21,944 nucleotides of DNA from Bacteroidota bacterium (GTDB lineage: Bacteria > Bacteroidota > Bacteroidia > Bacteroidales > F082): contig NYYH01000004.1 of the NCBI GenBank assembly GCA_002686705.1, forward strand, positions 1-21,944. Reading direction: 5' to 3'. Below, piece after piece: positions 7,967 to 17,005 of the stretch (position 1 is its first letter; each line of letters starts with the position of its first letter). A program made the translations under genes and the position numbers. The notes below the pieces were generated by a model that saw nothing but the letters and a program-made list of their open reading frames with translations, did not search any database and was not told the DNA's origin.

Positions 7967-9796
7967 GTGAGAATAATAACCAGAAAATATTTACTGCTCT
8001 ATTTAACATTACTATTTGTTTTCGTTATCGTTAATTTTCTGAGTACTGATTCTGATCGTAAAGTATTTATAGATGGTGACGGAAGTGGACATTATGCATA
8101 TTTACCGTCAATATTTATTTTTCATAGTGTTGATTTTGAAGAGGTCCTCCAATTTGAAAAGCAAAGGAGACCCCCCGATTATATGGGTCATTATTTTCAT
8201 AAGTATGACGATGTACATATAAATAAATATACCGTTGGTACAGCTCTTTTACAACTTCCCTTTTTTCTTTTAGGATTTCTGATTAGTTTGCTACTTGGTT
8301 TAACACCCGATGGTTATAATATTATATTTCAGTACAGTGTTGCATTTGCAACGTTATTTTGGGTTGGACAAGGAATTATCTATTTCGTGAAGTTATTACT
8401 TACTTACGGTATAGATCGAAAATTTGCCTGGGCAATGGCAACAGTAACTTTGTTCGGAACGAACTTATTTTTCTATGTGTTCGTTCAGCCATCATTTTCA
8501 CATGCATACTCCTTTACACTGATTACAATATTTCTGTATTTCTGTAGAAAGGGATTTTTGAATTATGAGAAAAGGTATGTGTTATTAGCTTCATTTTTAA
8601 TGGGTTTGGTTATACTTGTGCGTCCTATAAATATAGTTGTTGTAGCATCCCTACCTTTTATAGCAGGTACTCCACAAATATTCTTCAATACGGTTAAGTT
8701 GAAATTCAAAGGTTACAACTACATACCTGCAGTTATAATACTTGCACTAACAATTAGCCCGCAATTGATAATCAATTATCTTCAAACAGGAGGACTAATT
8801 ATTTTTGGGTATAAAAACGAAGGATTTTATTTTACAGAACCACAAATAAGTAATTTTCTTTTTAGTTATCGGAAAGGATGGTTTATTTATTCACCTGTCT
8901 TTTTGCTATTGTTACCTGCAGTAATTTATCAAGGCTGGCGAAAATCGATCTATACTGCAATATCATTCGTGATTTTCTTTTTTATCCTTGTTTACATTTT
9001 CTCTTCATGGTGGAATTGGTTCTATGGAGATAGTTTTGGGATGAGGCCCATGGTAGATTATTATGGATTGTTTATGCTTGTAATTGCCATATTTCTTTTC
9101 CAAATTAAAATGAAACGTTTTAGAATTGTTTCAGCATTTTTTATTTCTATTTTTCTTTTACTAAACCTTTTTCAGTCGTATCAATATGCAGTAGGTATTA
9201 TTCATCCTGATTCCATGTCGAAGAGTTCATATTGGCATGTTTTCCTAAAAATGGATAAGAAATATAAGAATGTAATATCAGGGAGTGATGAATCATATTA
9301 TGGTTGCTTGTCAAAAAAACCATTTTTTAGCTCATCTAATCATATTGGTATTTTTGATAAAGGCTGGACAACGTCAAATAGTTTGAACCGGGAAATTACA
9401 TTTTCAGATTCTTTGTCTGTTATTCAAACACCAATTAACATTTATAGTCCATCTTTAAAATTTCAAATAAGTGATACTCTTATTGGGTATAACAATATTT
9501 TTGTCAGATTTAAAGCTTATTACTATGAACTCATACAAAATGCTTCATTAAAGGCATTATTTGTTGTGGATATTAATGATACAAAGGATAGTAGTGTTTT
9601 CTACAAGGCATTTCGAGTAAAGCAGTTACCAGATAATATTTATCAAAGTTGGCAGGAGGGCAGTATCGGATTCAAACTCCCTGAAATAACTGATAACATG
9701 GCATATATTAAGTTTTATATATGGAATGTTAAAAAGCAAACATACTTATTAGATGACTTAACTATTCAATTAAGCACATATAGTCCTGACAATTAA
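7967..9796 (+). CDS. Polytopic membrane protein, GT-C glycosyltransferase-like, with C-terminal soluble domain
   Basis: Protein of 609 residues. The start is GTG at 7967, directly after an in-frame TAA (7964-7966); the next in-frame ATG lies about 70 codons in and would lose the first membrane helix, so GTG is the best choice. About eleven hydrophobic helices span residues 7-405. The first is followed by a large loop with DGDGSGHYAYLPS (36-48) and later NKYTVGTALLQLP (86-98). An acidic motif and His/Tyr after helix 1 are typical of GT-C glycosyltransferases that use polyprenyl-linked sugars, but the match is by pattern only. Residues after about 420 form a roughly 190-residue soluble tail, presumably outside the inner membrane and probably beta-rich. 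There is no sugar-biosynthesis neighbourhood, so the substrate is unknown. GT-C membership is an inference; family-level certainty is moderate. Confidence 0.68.
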   Translation: MRIITRKYLLLYLTLLFVFVIVNFLSTDSDRKVFIDGDGSGHYAYLPSIFIFHSVDFEEVLQFEKQRRPPDYMGHYFHKYDDVHINKYTVGTALLQLPFFLLGFLISLLLGLTPDGYNIIFQYSVAFATLFWVGQGIIYFVKLLLTYGIDRKFAWAMATVTLFGTNLFFYVFVQPSFSHAYSFTLITIFLYFCRKGFLNYEKRYVLLASFLMGLVILVRPINIVVVASLPFIAGTPQIFFNTVKLKFKGYNYIPAVIILALTISPQLIINYLQTGGLIIFGYKNEGFYFTEPQISNFLFSYRKGWFIYSPVFLLLLPAVIYQGWRKSIYTAISFVIFFFILVYIFSSWWNWFYGDSFGMRPMVDYYGLFMLVIAIFLFQIKMKRFRIVSAFFISIFLLLNLFQSYQYAVGIIHPDSMSKSSYWHVFLKMDKKYKNVISGSDESYYGCLSKKPFFSSSNHIGIFDKGWTTSNSLNREITFSDSLSVIQTPINIYSPSLKFQISDTLIGYNNIFVRFKAYYYELIQNASLKALFVVDINDTKDSSVFYKAFRVKQLPDNIYQSWQEGSIGFKLPEITDNMAYIKFYIWNVKKQTYLLDDLTIQLSTYSPDN

Positions 9797-9925
9797 TCTA
9801 ACTTCCTGTCGTCCTAATTTAGTAATTACAAGTCATTAAATGTTCTATTTTAATAATCCCTACTTAATTTTGATTATTGGCTAAATAATTTGTATTTTTT
9901 AACATGATTGCCCTGTCTTATTTAC

Positions 9926-9933
9926 TATTTTTG
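9926..9933 (+). promoter_or_regulatory. Predicted Bacteroidota -7 element for the Smr-domain gene
   Basis: TATTTTTG (exact TAnnTTTG), 20 bases before the ATG at 9954. A TTG at 9908-9910 lies 15 bases upstream, a little closer than the usual -33 spacing. The rest of the 157-base gap after the membrane-protein gene is AT-rich and otherwise featureless. Confidence 0.42.
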
Positions 9934-9953
9934 CCGCTCTAATATCAGTATTA

Positions 9954-11012
9954 ATGAAGTTCAAATTAGGTGATAAAGTAAAATTTATTGACGAAGTAGG
10001 AGGGGGTGTTGTAACTAAGATACTCGACTCAAGACTTGTTAACATTAAAACTGATGATGGCTTTGAGATGCCTGTTGTTACTTCGGAATTGATGCCGGAT
10101 CAGAGGGATCTCCAAACACAAGATACCATTACAACCAGTATTCCGTCCACTGTTCAGAACAGTGATGATAATGAGCCTGAATTTATTTCTGATATTAACC
10201 CATGGGGCAACATAAAAGAAGAACCAGGTGTATATCTTGCTTTTGAACCCCACGAACAGCAGTGGCTACTTACAGGTGACATCGATGTCCTACTAGTGAA
10301 TAATACACCATATGAATTATTATTTAGTCTTTTTCTTAACATAGGCGGTAAAATAGAAGGAGTTGATTTCAACTCGGTTCCTGCAAATTCAAAAATTGTT
10401 ATTGAAACGATTGATCGTGAAGAGATTGAAAAATGGACATCAGGATACTTACAACTATTATTTCACTCTGATTCTCCTGACAAAGTTTACCTGCCTGTGC
10501 ATTCAGTGATTGATATTCAAGTAAGTAGGTTTTTTAAAGAAGGAAGCTATCGGGCAAACACTTTATTGAATGGTAAAGCGATTATTGTAATGGTTATCAC
10601 ACAAAATACTTTGGTTGTGGCCTCCGATTGTGAAACCGAACGGAAGTTAGATGCCGAAGTAGAAAAGCTCAAAACCAAAATTACAGACAAACCCTTAATT
10701 GACAAATACAAAACAGGTCAGCTAGAAGCTGTTGTTGATTTACACATTGGTGAATTGATAGATAACATACTTGGATTGTCTAGTTTGGAGATGCTTAAGA
10801 TACAGATTGATACATTCAAAAAGGTTCTTGAAAGTACCATAAAAAGTAATTATCAAAAGGTAACGTTCATTCATGGAGTTGGTAACGGTGTTTTAAAAGA
10901 TGCTATTATCAAAGAACTTGAAGATTACGAAAACCTTGAAAATAAGATGGCATCCATAACCAAGTTTGGTGTTGGAGCAATTGACGTTGTAATTTCAATA
11001 AAAGATAATTAA
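9954..11012 (+). CDS. DUF2027/Smr-domain protein
   Basis: Protein of 352 residues with no signal peptide or membrane segment, so probably cytoplasmic. The N-terminus (1-48: FKLGDKVKFIDEVGGGVVTK and following) is a small KOW/Tudor-like beta module also found ahead of MutS2-type Smr domains. A low-complexity acidic linker follows (about 49-80), then a central beta-rich DUF2027 region (about 90-225), a short helical linker, and a C-terminal Smr domain with VDLHIGEL (261-268) and HGVGNGVLK (307-315). These match the DLHG and HGxGxGxLK signatures. Smr domains are nucleic-acid nicking or binding modules (MutS2, mRNA surveillance in eukaryotes). The MutS ATPase part is absent. DLH is followed by I rather than the usual G, so nuclease activity is uncertain. 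It stands 79 bases ahead of ccsBA on the same strand. Confidence 0.86.
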   Translation: MKFKLGDKVKFIDEVGGGVVTKILDSRLVNIKTDDGFEMPVVTSELMPDQRDLQTQDTITTSIPSTVQNSDDNEPEFISDINPWGNIKEEPGVYLAFEPHEQQWLLTGDIDVLLVNNTPYELLFSLFLNIGGKIEGVDFNSVPANSKIVIETIDREEIEKWTSGYLQLLFHSDSPDKVYLPVHSVIDIQVSRFFKEGSYRANTLLNGKAIIVMVITQNTLVVASDCETERKLDAEVEKLKTKITDKPLIDKYKTGQLEAVVDLHIGELIDNILGLSSLEMLKIQIDTFKKVLESTIKSNYQKVTFIHGVGNGVLKDAIIKELEDYENLENKMASITKFGVGAIDVVISIKDN

Positions 11013-11091
11013 TAACATGATCCGGATACTTGTTGGGACTGAATTAGTAGTAAATTTTTTACAACATTTATCTCAAAATAAATTATAAAAA

Positions 11092-14000
11092 ATGAAAAAA
11101 TTTTCAAATATTTTGTTTTCAATGCAAACCATGGGTGCATTAATACTCTTGTTTGCTATTTCTATAGGTACAGCAACATTTATTGAGAACGATTTTGGCC
11201 CTACGGCGGCAAAAACTGTTGTCTATAATGCTACATGGTTTAATATTCTGTTATTTATTTTAACAGTTAATTTGGTTGGTAGAATAATTGTTGATCGTAT
11301 GTACAAATTAAAAAAGCTTCCAATCTTTATGTTTCATGCAGCTTTTATCATAATACTAGTTGGATCAGCAATTACACGCTTTGTCAGCTATGAAGGTATG
11401 ATGCATATACGCGAAGGTAATGCCTCTAACACTATTCTTTCGAGCGAAACTTATGTAGATGTAGAAATTGTTGACGGCACATCATCTACTACGTTAAGCA
11501 AGAAGGTAATGTTGTCTGTATTAACACCTGGGGTTTTGAGCACATCAGCTAATATAAACAATAAGTCTTTTAGCTTTAAAAGTGTAATGTATGTTCCAAA
11601 TGCTCGTGAAGTTATCTCTGAAGCTCAAGATGTAGGGGATCCTTTTGTAGTTCTGACTGTTTCTGATAGAACAGGAAGCAAGAATCATATACTAAAATAT
11701 GGCCATAGTAGTTTGGTTGGACAGAAAAAGATAAATTTTAGTGATAATTTTAATTCAGAGGCGGTAAATTTAGATATTATAAATGGTGATCTCAAAGTGT
11801 TTGCTAATGAAGAAATATTGGCAATGTCAATGGCTACAGATATAGTTGATACTTTGGAGAATGGAAATTGGAATTCTATGGAACCCCAGAAAATTTATAG
11901 TTTTCGCAGTTTTAATATTGTCCTTTCCAATTATTACCCTATGGGTACTATTGATTATGTTAACCATACAGGGCAAGGTAGTATGATGGATGCCTTAGTT
12001 GTTGAGATTAGCAATGGTGATAAAACTGAGGAGGTTGTCCTAAGAGGCGGTAAAGGCTATATGGGACAGCCAATTTATTTTACATTTGGTGGTGCTAGCT
12101 TCAGTATGTCTTATGGGGCAAAACAGATTGTGCTCCCATTTTCCTTAACTTTGAAAGACTTTCAGCTGGAAAGATATCCTGTTTCTAACAGTCCGTCATC
12201 ATATGCCAGTGAGGTTGTATTGACGGATCGGGCAAAAAACATATCCCAAGATTATAGAATTTATATGAATAACGTGCTCAATTACAGAGGATACCGATTC
12301 TTCCAATCTTCGTATGATAAAGATGAATTAGGTACAATACTTTCAGTAGCACACGATTACTGGGGCACATTTTTTACATATGTTGGATATTTCTTTATGA
12401 GTCTTGGTATGTTTCTTGCCATAGTAAGTCGTCATTCGCGATTCGCTTTACTTGGTAGATTGCTTAAAAACTCAACGAAAAAGATTAATAAAACAAAAGC
12501 TGTTGCGACTTTACTTATTTTCTTAGTAGCTTCCAGCGCTTTTGCGCAACAGAGAAATACTGCTAATTCTAAACAAAAAGATATATCAAAGGAACACGCA
12601 GAGAAATTTGGTGAATTAATAGTGCAATCGAACGATGGTAGGTTTAAACCAGTTAATACTCTGTCTGATGAATTAATAAGGAAAATTTCCCGTAAAACTA
12701 CCATTAATGGTTTAAATTCTGATCAGATATTCCTGGGAATGATGAGCAATCCTGGTAAATGGCAACAGGTTCCATTAATAAAGGTATCACATCCCGAATT
12801 AAAAGCGATTTTGAAGATTAAAGGTAAACATGCTTCATATTTTGATTTCATAAATATGAATGACAGAACTTATAAGTTGAATAAGTACGTGACAGAGGCC
12901 TATGCAAAAACACCTGGATTACGAAATAAATTCGACAATGACGTATTGAAAGTTGATGAAAGACTTAATATATGTTTTATGGTTTTTAATGGTGATATGC
13001 TGAAAATATTACCCGATGCTTACAATACAAACCAACCTTGGTATTCTCCAGTATCCAGAATTGTAAACCGACCGGAGGCTGACTCTACATTCTTAAAAAC
13101 AGTTATTCCTGCCTATCTTGGTGCACTAGCCGACGGCAATATTTCGAAAGCTGATAAGCTATTGGAAGGCATCGCCGATTATCAAAAAAAGTTCGGTTCA
13201 TCAGTAGTACCTTCTGAAAGCAGGATTAAGTTTGAGATACTCTACAATAAGTTGGCTATTTTTAATAACCTGAGCAAATTATATGGAGTACTTGGTTTGT
13301 TTATGATCATACTTCTGTTTGTAGAGATGTTTAAACCTTCAAAAGGACTAAAGTATGTTATTAATTTTCTAATAGCACTGGTGGTAGTTGGTTTTGTTTT
13401 TCAAACATTTGGACTTGCTATCAGGTGGTATATATCCGGACATGCGCCTTGGAGCAATGGTTATGAGTCGATGATTTACATTGGTTGGATTACTTTACTC
13501 GCAGGATTAATTTTTGCAAGTGGATCCAAAATGACGATAGCTGCAACCACAATACTATCTTCAATAATTCTTATGGTTGCACATTTAAGTTGGATGGATC
13601 CGGAAGTTACTAACCTTGTCCCTGTACTTAAATCTTATTGGTTAACAATTCATGTTTCAATTATAACTGCCAGCTATGGTTTCCTTGCCCTCAGTGCAAT
13701 ACTTGGGTTTATGAATTTACTATTAATGATAATGAAAACAAGAAAGAATGCCATTAAAATGGATGCCAAGATTGGTGAGTTAACAGCCATTAATGAACGA
13801 TCAGTAGTGATAGGGTTGTATTTACTTACAATTGGAACTTTTCTCGGCGGTGTTTGGGCAAATGAAAGCTGGGGTCGATATTGGGGTTGGGATCCTAAAG
13901 AAACATGGGCTCTGGTAAGTGTACTAGTATATTCTTTTATAGCACATATGCATTATATGCCTGGTTTAAAATCAAAATTTGCTTTTAATTTTGCTGCTTT

Positions 14001-14196
14001 AATTTCCTTGGGAGTTATATTGATGACATATTTCGGTGTAAATTATTATTTATCAGGATTACATTCATATGCATCAGGTGATCCTGTTCCCGTACCAAAT
14101 TTTGTTTACTACTCAATCGCAATAGTTTTTGCAATCACTATATTAGCATATTACAGAAATAGTAAATTTAAAGAATCTGAAGTTGCACGTACGTAG
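11092..14196 (+). CDS. ccsBA: Fused cytochrome c synthase CcsBA (ResB-ResC, system II cytochrome c biogenesis)
   Basis: One protein of 1034 residues joining a CcsB/ResB-like half (about 1-460) to a CcsA/ResC-like half (about 730-1034). N-terminal helices carry His82 in FMFHAAF, the position of the first transmembrane heme ligand. The C-terminal half has the tryptophan-rich heme-handling motif WGRYWGWDPKE (927-937), His854 (LTIHVSI) before it, His952 (FIAHMH) after it and His991 in GLHSYASG. The spacing 854/952/991 fits the P-His, TM-His, P-His arrangement known for CcsBA, so all four heme ligands seem present. The protein transports heme outward and attaches it to CxxCH of c-type cytochromes. 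Between the halves lies a large soluble segment (about 490-690) after a hydrophobic stretch ending SSAFAQ. No cytochrome gene is adjacent. It ends with TAG. Confidence 0.93.
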   Translation: MKKFSNILFSMQTMGALILLFAISIGTATFIENDFGPTAAKTVVYNATWFNILLFILTVNLVGRIIVDRMYKLKKLPIFMFHAAFIIILVGSAITRFVSYEGMMHIREGNASNTILSSETYVDVEIVDGTSSTTLSKKVMLSVLTPGVLSTSANINNKSFSFKSVMYVPNAREVISEAQDVGDPFVVLTVSDRTGSKNHILKYGHSSLVGQKKINFSDNFNSEAVNLDIINGDLKVFANEEILAMSMATDIVDTLENGNWNSMEPQKIYSFRSFNIVLSNYYPMGTIDYVNHTGQGSMMDALVVEISNGDKTEEVVLRGGKGYMGQPIYFTFGGASFSMSYGAKQIVLPFSLTLKDFQLERYPVSNSPSSYASEVVLTDRAKNISQDYRIYMNNVLNYRGYRFFQSSYDKDELGTILSVAHDYWGTFFTYVGYFFMSLGMFLAIVSRHSRFALLGRLLKNSTKKINKTKAVATLLIFLVASSAFAQQRNTANSKQKDISKEHAEKFGELIVQSNDGRFKPVNTLSDELIRKISRKTTINGLNSDQIFLGMMSNPGKWQQVPLIKVSHPELKAILKIKGKHASYFDFINMNDRTYKLNKYVTEAYAKTPGLRNKFDNDVLKVDERLNICFMVFNGDMLKILPDAYNTNQPWYSPVSRIVNRPEADSTFLKTVIPAYLGALADGNISKADKLLEGIADYQKKFGSSVVPSESRIKFEILYNKLAIFNNLSKLYGVLGLFMIILLFVEMFKPSKGLKYVINFLIALVVVGFVFQTFGLAIRWYISGHAPWSNGYESMIYIGWITLLAGLIFASGSKMTIAATTILSSIILMVAHLSWMDPEVTNLVPVLKSYWLTIHVSIITASYGFLALSAILGFMNLLLMIMKTRKNAIKMDAKIGELTAINERSVVIGLYLLTIGTFLGGVWANESWGRYWGWDPKETWALVSVLVYSFIAHMHYMPGLKSKFAFNFAALISLGVILMTYFGVNYYLSGLHSYASGDPVPVPNFVYYSIAIVFAITILAYYRNSKFKESEVART

Positions 14197-14252
14197 TGTA
14201 AGGTTGAGTTGAAGGCTGTAGATAAGGGATAAAATGTTTGAGAATTAGACCA

Positions 14253-14837
14253 TTAGATTTGGCCTCTTTCAATCATCCTAACAATAGTTTCTATATTTTT
14301 ATCAGCACCATTGGGATCGTATTTTACTTTTAAATTATAACCCCAAATTCGTGCAAACGCCTGGTAAAAGAATGCAGTAAAATTACCTCGTAACTCCTGC
14401 ACTAAAGAATAGGAAGTGTTTCCTGTTTCTCGATCGATAAGTTTGATAAGTATTCTCCCTTGAGAGAATGTGAGTTTTTTAAGGCTGCCACCATATTTTT
14501 TATTTATTTCTTTTTCAGCCTCTTTCATTATCTTTCGTCTTTCTTTGTCATTCTTTGCTTGCGAAAGTAAATTGTCATATTTGCGTAGCTGGATTCCTGC
14601 CAGCCGAGCCCAGGGATAAACTTTCTTTACATTTTTGACAAGTCTTGTAAGTTTTTTCTTAGCCTTTCGTGTTTTAGGAATCTTAAACGAATATATTTCA
14701 ACTTCATTTAGCCTGATAATAGGAATTGTATCACTACCAACTACAATTGCTTGAACAGTTATTGGTTCAACTCTTTGTGCAACTAACTCAACTACACCTG
14801 CTAAAACAATAGTTAATATGAAAATTTGTTTCTTCAT
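14253..14837 (-). CDS. DUF4294 domain-containing exported protein
   Basis: Protein of 194 residues with a signal peptide (KKQ, then a hydrophobic core, probable cleavage after VAQ near residue 21). The mature part has a short beta segment (IIRLNEVEIYSFKIP), a strongly basic helical stretch (KTRKAKKKLTRLVKNVKKVYPWARLAG, about 54-80), a charged coil (AKNDKERRKIMKEAEKEI) and a conserved block ending YQAFARIWGYNLKVKYDP. I recognise this as the Bacteroidota-restricted DUF4294 family, whose function is not known. It is 76 bases downstream of clpX on the same strand and convergent with ccsBA, so it may be read from the tig-clpP-clpX transcript. No catalytic residues can be named. Confidence 0.82.
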   Translation of the reverse strand: MKKQIFILTIVLAGVVELVAQRVEPITVQAIVVGSDTIPIIRLNEVEIYSFKIPKTRKAKKKLTRLVKNVKKVYPWARLAGIQLRKYDNLLSQAKNDKERRKIMKEAEKEINKKYGGSLKKLTFSQGRILIKLIDRETGNTSYSLVQELRGNFTAFFYQAFARIWGYNLKVKYDPNGADKNIETIVRMIERGQI

Positions 14838-14913
14838 TTATTTACCAGGTACAAACACATTGACATTTATACATATGAAAGGTTTGTGCCAAAAAAGTAT
14901 TTAGTAGTAGTTA

Positions 14914-16152
14914 CTAAACAGCTGTGCGTAATTTGGCAAGACTTGTTTTGCCAAATTTTTCTTTGGCATAGGGTAGGGTGACATGTAGATGTTTTGCTCT
15001 TTTTTTCGAAGGTAATTCGAACATTGCATCAACAAGTATTGCTTCTATTATTGATCGTAACCCTCTGGCTCCAAGCTTAAATTCAATGGATTTATCCACT
15101 ACAAAACCAAGCGCTTCATTATCAAATTTGAGCTCAATATTATCCATGCTGAATAATTTCTCAAACTGTTTTGTGATTGCATTCTTCGGTTCAACTAATA
15201 TACGCTTAAGTATGGCTTTGTCAAGTGGATTTAAATAAGTGAGCACAGGCAATCTTCCTACAATTTCAGGGATTAATCCGTAATTCTTTAAATCACCAGG
15301 AGCAATATATTTCAATAAATGTTGCTTATCGATAGTTTCGTCATTCACACCCGAAAATGAATATCCTACAACATTTGTTCTGAGTCTTGATGCAATAATC
15401 CTGTCAATACCATGAAAGGCTCCTCCTGCCACGAAAAGAATATTTTTAGTGTTAACACTAATCATCTTTTGATCGGGGTGTTTTCTGCCTCCTTGTGGAG
15501 GAACATTAACTAAGGTGCCTTCCAACAGTTTCAGCAATGCTTGCTGTACTCCCTCTCCTGAAACATCACGAGTGATAGATGGATTGTCACTCTTCCTTGC
15601 AATTTTATCAATCTCATCAATAAATATTATTCCCTTTTCGGCGGCAGCTACATTGTAGTCAGCAGCTTGTAGTAGTCTTGTAAGTATGCTTTCAACATCT
15701 TCTCCTACATAGCCAGCCTCTGTAAGTACTGTTGCATCTGCAATTGCAAATGGTACATGTAGCATGCGAGAAATAGTTTTAGCAAGTAAAGTTTTTCCTG
15801 TTCCGGTTTCTCCAACAAGAATAATATTTGATTTTTCGATCTCAACATCATTATCATCTTCTTCCTGGGCTATGCGTTTGTAATGGTTGTAAACAGCAAC
15901 CGACAACACTCGTTTAGCATCTTCTTGTCCGATTACATACTTGTCAAGAAATACTTTAATTTCAACCGGTTTAAGTATTGTTAAGTGGTCGTGAGGAACT
16001 TTAAAAGTATCGGTGTTTTCTTCTTTTAAAATAAGGTTAGATTGCTCGATGCAAAAATTACAGATCTGAGCATCAATTCCTGAAACAAGAATCGTAGTTT
16101 CAGGCTCCGGTCTACCACAAAACGAACAATGTCCTTTATCTTTTTTTGCCAT
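14914..16152 (-). CDS. clpX: ATP-dependent Clp protease ATP-binding subunit ClpX
   Basis: AAA+ unfoldase of 412 residues, full family length. Order of parts: C4 zinc-binding domain (C9, C12, C31, C34), Walker A GETGTGKT (114-121), pore loop GYVGED (147-152), Walker B IIFIDE (175-180), and the RKH pore loop (223-225) in [11 protein letters not shown]. The later GAFHGIDRI segment takes the place of the usual IGF-loop region, and a sensor-2 LGARGLRSI lies near 377. ClpX forms hexamers, recognises tags and adaptors and feeds unfolded substrates to ClpP. It lies 155 bases downstream of clpP on the same strand. No perfect -7 box precedes it, so co-transcription with tig-clpP is likely. Confidence 0.97.
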   Translation of the reverse strand: MAKKDKGHCSFCGRPEPETTILVSGIDAQICNFCIEQSNLILKEENTDTFKVPHDHLTILKPVEIKVFLDKYVIGQEDAKRVLSVAVYNHYKRIAQEEDDNDVEIEKSNIILVGETGTGKTLLAKTISRMLHVPFAIADATVLTEAGYVGEDVESILTRLLQAADYNVAAAEKGIIFIDEIDKIARKSDNPSITRDVSGEGVQQALLKLLEGTLVNVPPQGGRKHPDQKMISVNTKNILFVAGGAFHGIDRIIASRLRTNVVGYSFSGVNDETIDKQHLLKYIAPGDLKNYGLIPEIVGRLPVLTYLNPLDKAILKRILVEPKNAITKQFEKLFSMDNIELKFDNEALGFVVDKSIEFKLGARGLRSIIEAILVDAMFELPSKKRAKHLHVTLPYAKEKFGKTSLAKLRTAV

Positions 16153-16307
16153 GGCTTTAGGATTTACGAACTGTGAGGAAAAAATTATGGATTACTAATG
16201 AGTTAAATCACCAGTAAATAATTCTTATTTCCTTTTTACCATTATTTCAGATTTTATCTCAAATTTTTATTAATAAATTAGTCGCTAAAATAATACTGAT
16301 TAGTTAA

Positions 16308-16994
16308 TCAACTTTTAATTCTTTTATTTTTTACAAGAACCTCATCAATCATACCATAATCAAGAGCTTCTTTAGCTGTCATCCAAAAATCTCTGTCAGA
16401 ATCTTTCCAGATTTTCTTATAGGTTTGTTTAGTATGATGGGCAAGAATCTCATATAATTCCTTTTTTAGCTTTTGAATTTCCCTTGCGGTTATTTCAATA
16501 TCCGAGGCTTGTCCCTGAACTCCACCCATTGGTTGATGTATCAGTATACGAGCATGTTTTAGTGCGGTTCGTTTACCCTGAGTTCCGGCACAAAGTAATA
16601 TAGCTCCCATTGAAGCTGACATACCAGTACATATCGTTGCAACATCAGGAGTTATGTATTGCATTGTATCGTAAATACCAAGTCCTGCGTATACTGAACC
16701 ACCCGGTGTGTTTAAGTAAATTTGAATATCCCGACTTGCATCATTTGATTCGAGAAATAGTAGTTGAGCCTGAATTATATTTGCAACATAATCGTCAATC
16801 GCGACACCTAAAAAAATAATTCTATCCATCATTAATCGTGAAAACACATCCATTTGTGCAATGTTTAACTGTCTCTCTTCAATAATAGTTGGCGATATAT
16901 AACTACCGTAAGCTGAACTATATTTATCTAATGATGTACTGCTTATACCGTGATGCTTTACAGCATATTTTCTGAATTCTTTACTATTGTTCAT
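16308..16994 (-). CDS. clpP: ATP-dependent Clp protease proteolytic subunit ClpP
   Basis: Serine protease of 228 residues with catalytic triad Ser128 (GMSASMGA), His153 (LIHQPMGG) and Asp202 (DRDFWM). It also has the oligomerisation and substrate-site strand YLNTPGGSV (93-101). The N-terminus before IIEERQ has about 37 extra residues, consistent with a propeptide as seen in many Bacteroidota ClpP proteins; processing before or near this point is an inference. The ATG at 16994 is fixed by a strong AGGAGG five bases upstream that overlaps the tig stop codon. ClpP forms the tetradecameric chamber used with ClpX, whose gene follows. Confidence 0.97.
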   Translation of the reverse strand: MNNSKEFRKYAVKHHGISSTSLDKYSSAYGSYISPTIIEERQLNIAQMDVFSRLMMDRIIFLGVAIDDYVANIIQAQLLFLESNDASRDIQIYLNTPGGSVYAGLGIYDTMQYITPDVATICTGMSASMGAILLCAGTQGKRTALKHARILIHQPMGGVQGQASDIEITAREIQKLKKELYEILAHHTKQTYKKIWKDSDRDFWMTAKEALDYGMIDEVLVKNKRIKS

Positions 16995-16999
16995 GGTGT

Positions 17000-17005
17000 C
17001 CTCCT
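17000..17005 (-). promoter_or_regulatory. Strong Shine-Dalgarno of clpP overlapping the tig stop codon
   Basis: The minus strand reads TTAGGAGGACACCATG. AGGAGG sits five bases before the clpP ATG, and its first two bases are the last two of the TAG that ends tig (17006-17004). Most genes in this window have weak or no Shine-Dalgarno, as usual for Bacteroidota, so this one stands out. It points to translational coupling or locally high demand for ClpP. Confidence 0.75.

Noticed and set aside
9852..9878. AATAATC/GATTATT inverted repeat after the GT-C-like gene
   Set aside because: Seven AT-rich pairs around a 13-base loop are expected by chance at this base composition.
12432..12704. Minus-strand 90-codon open frame inside ccsBA
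   Set aside because: It lies wholly opposite a well-supported gene, has no recognisable domain and looks like a shadow of the coding strand.
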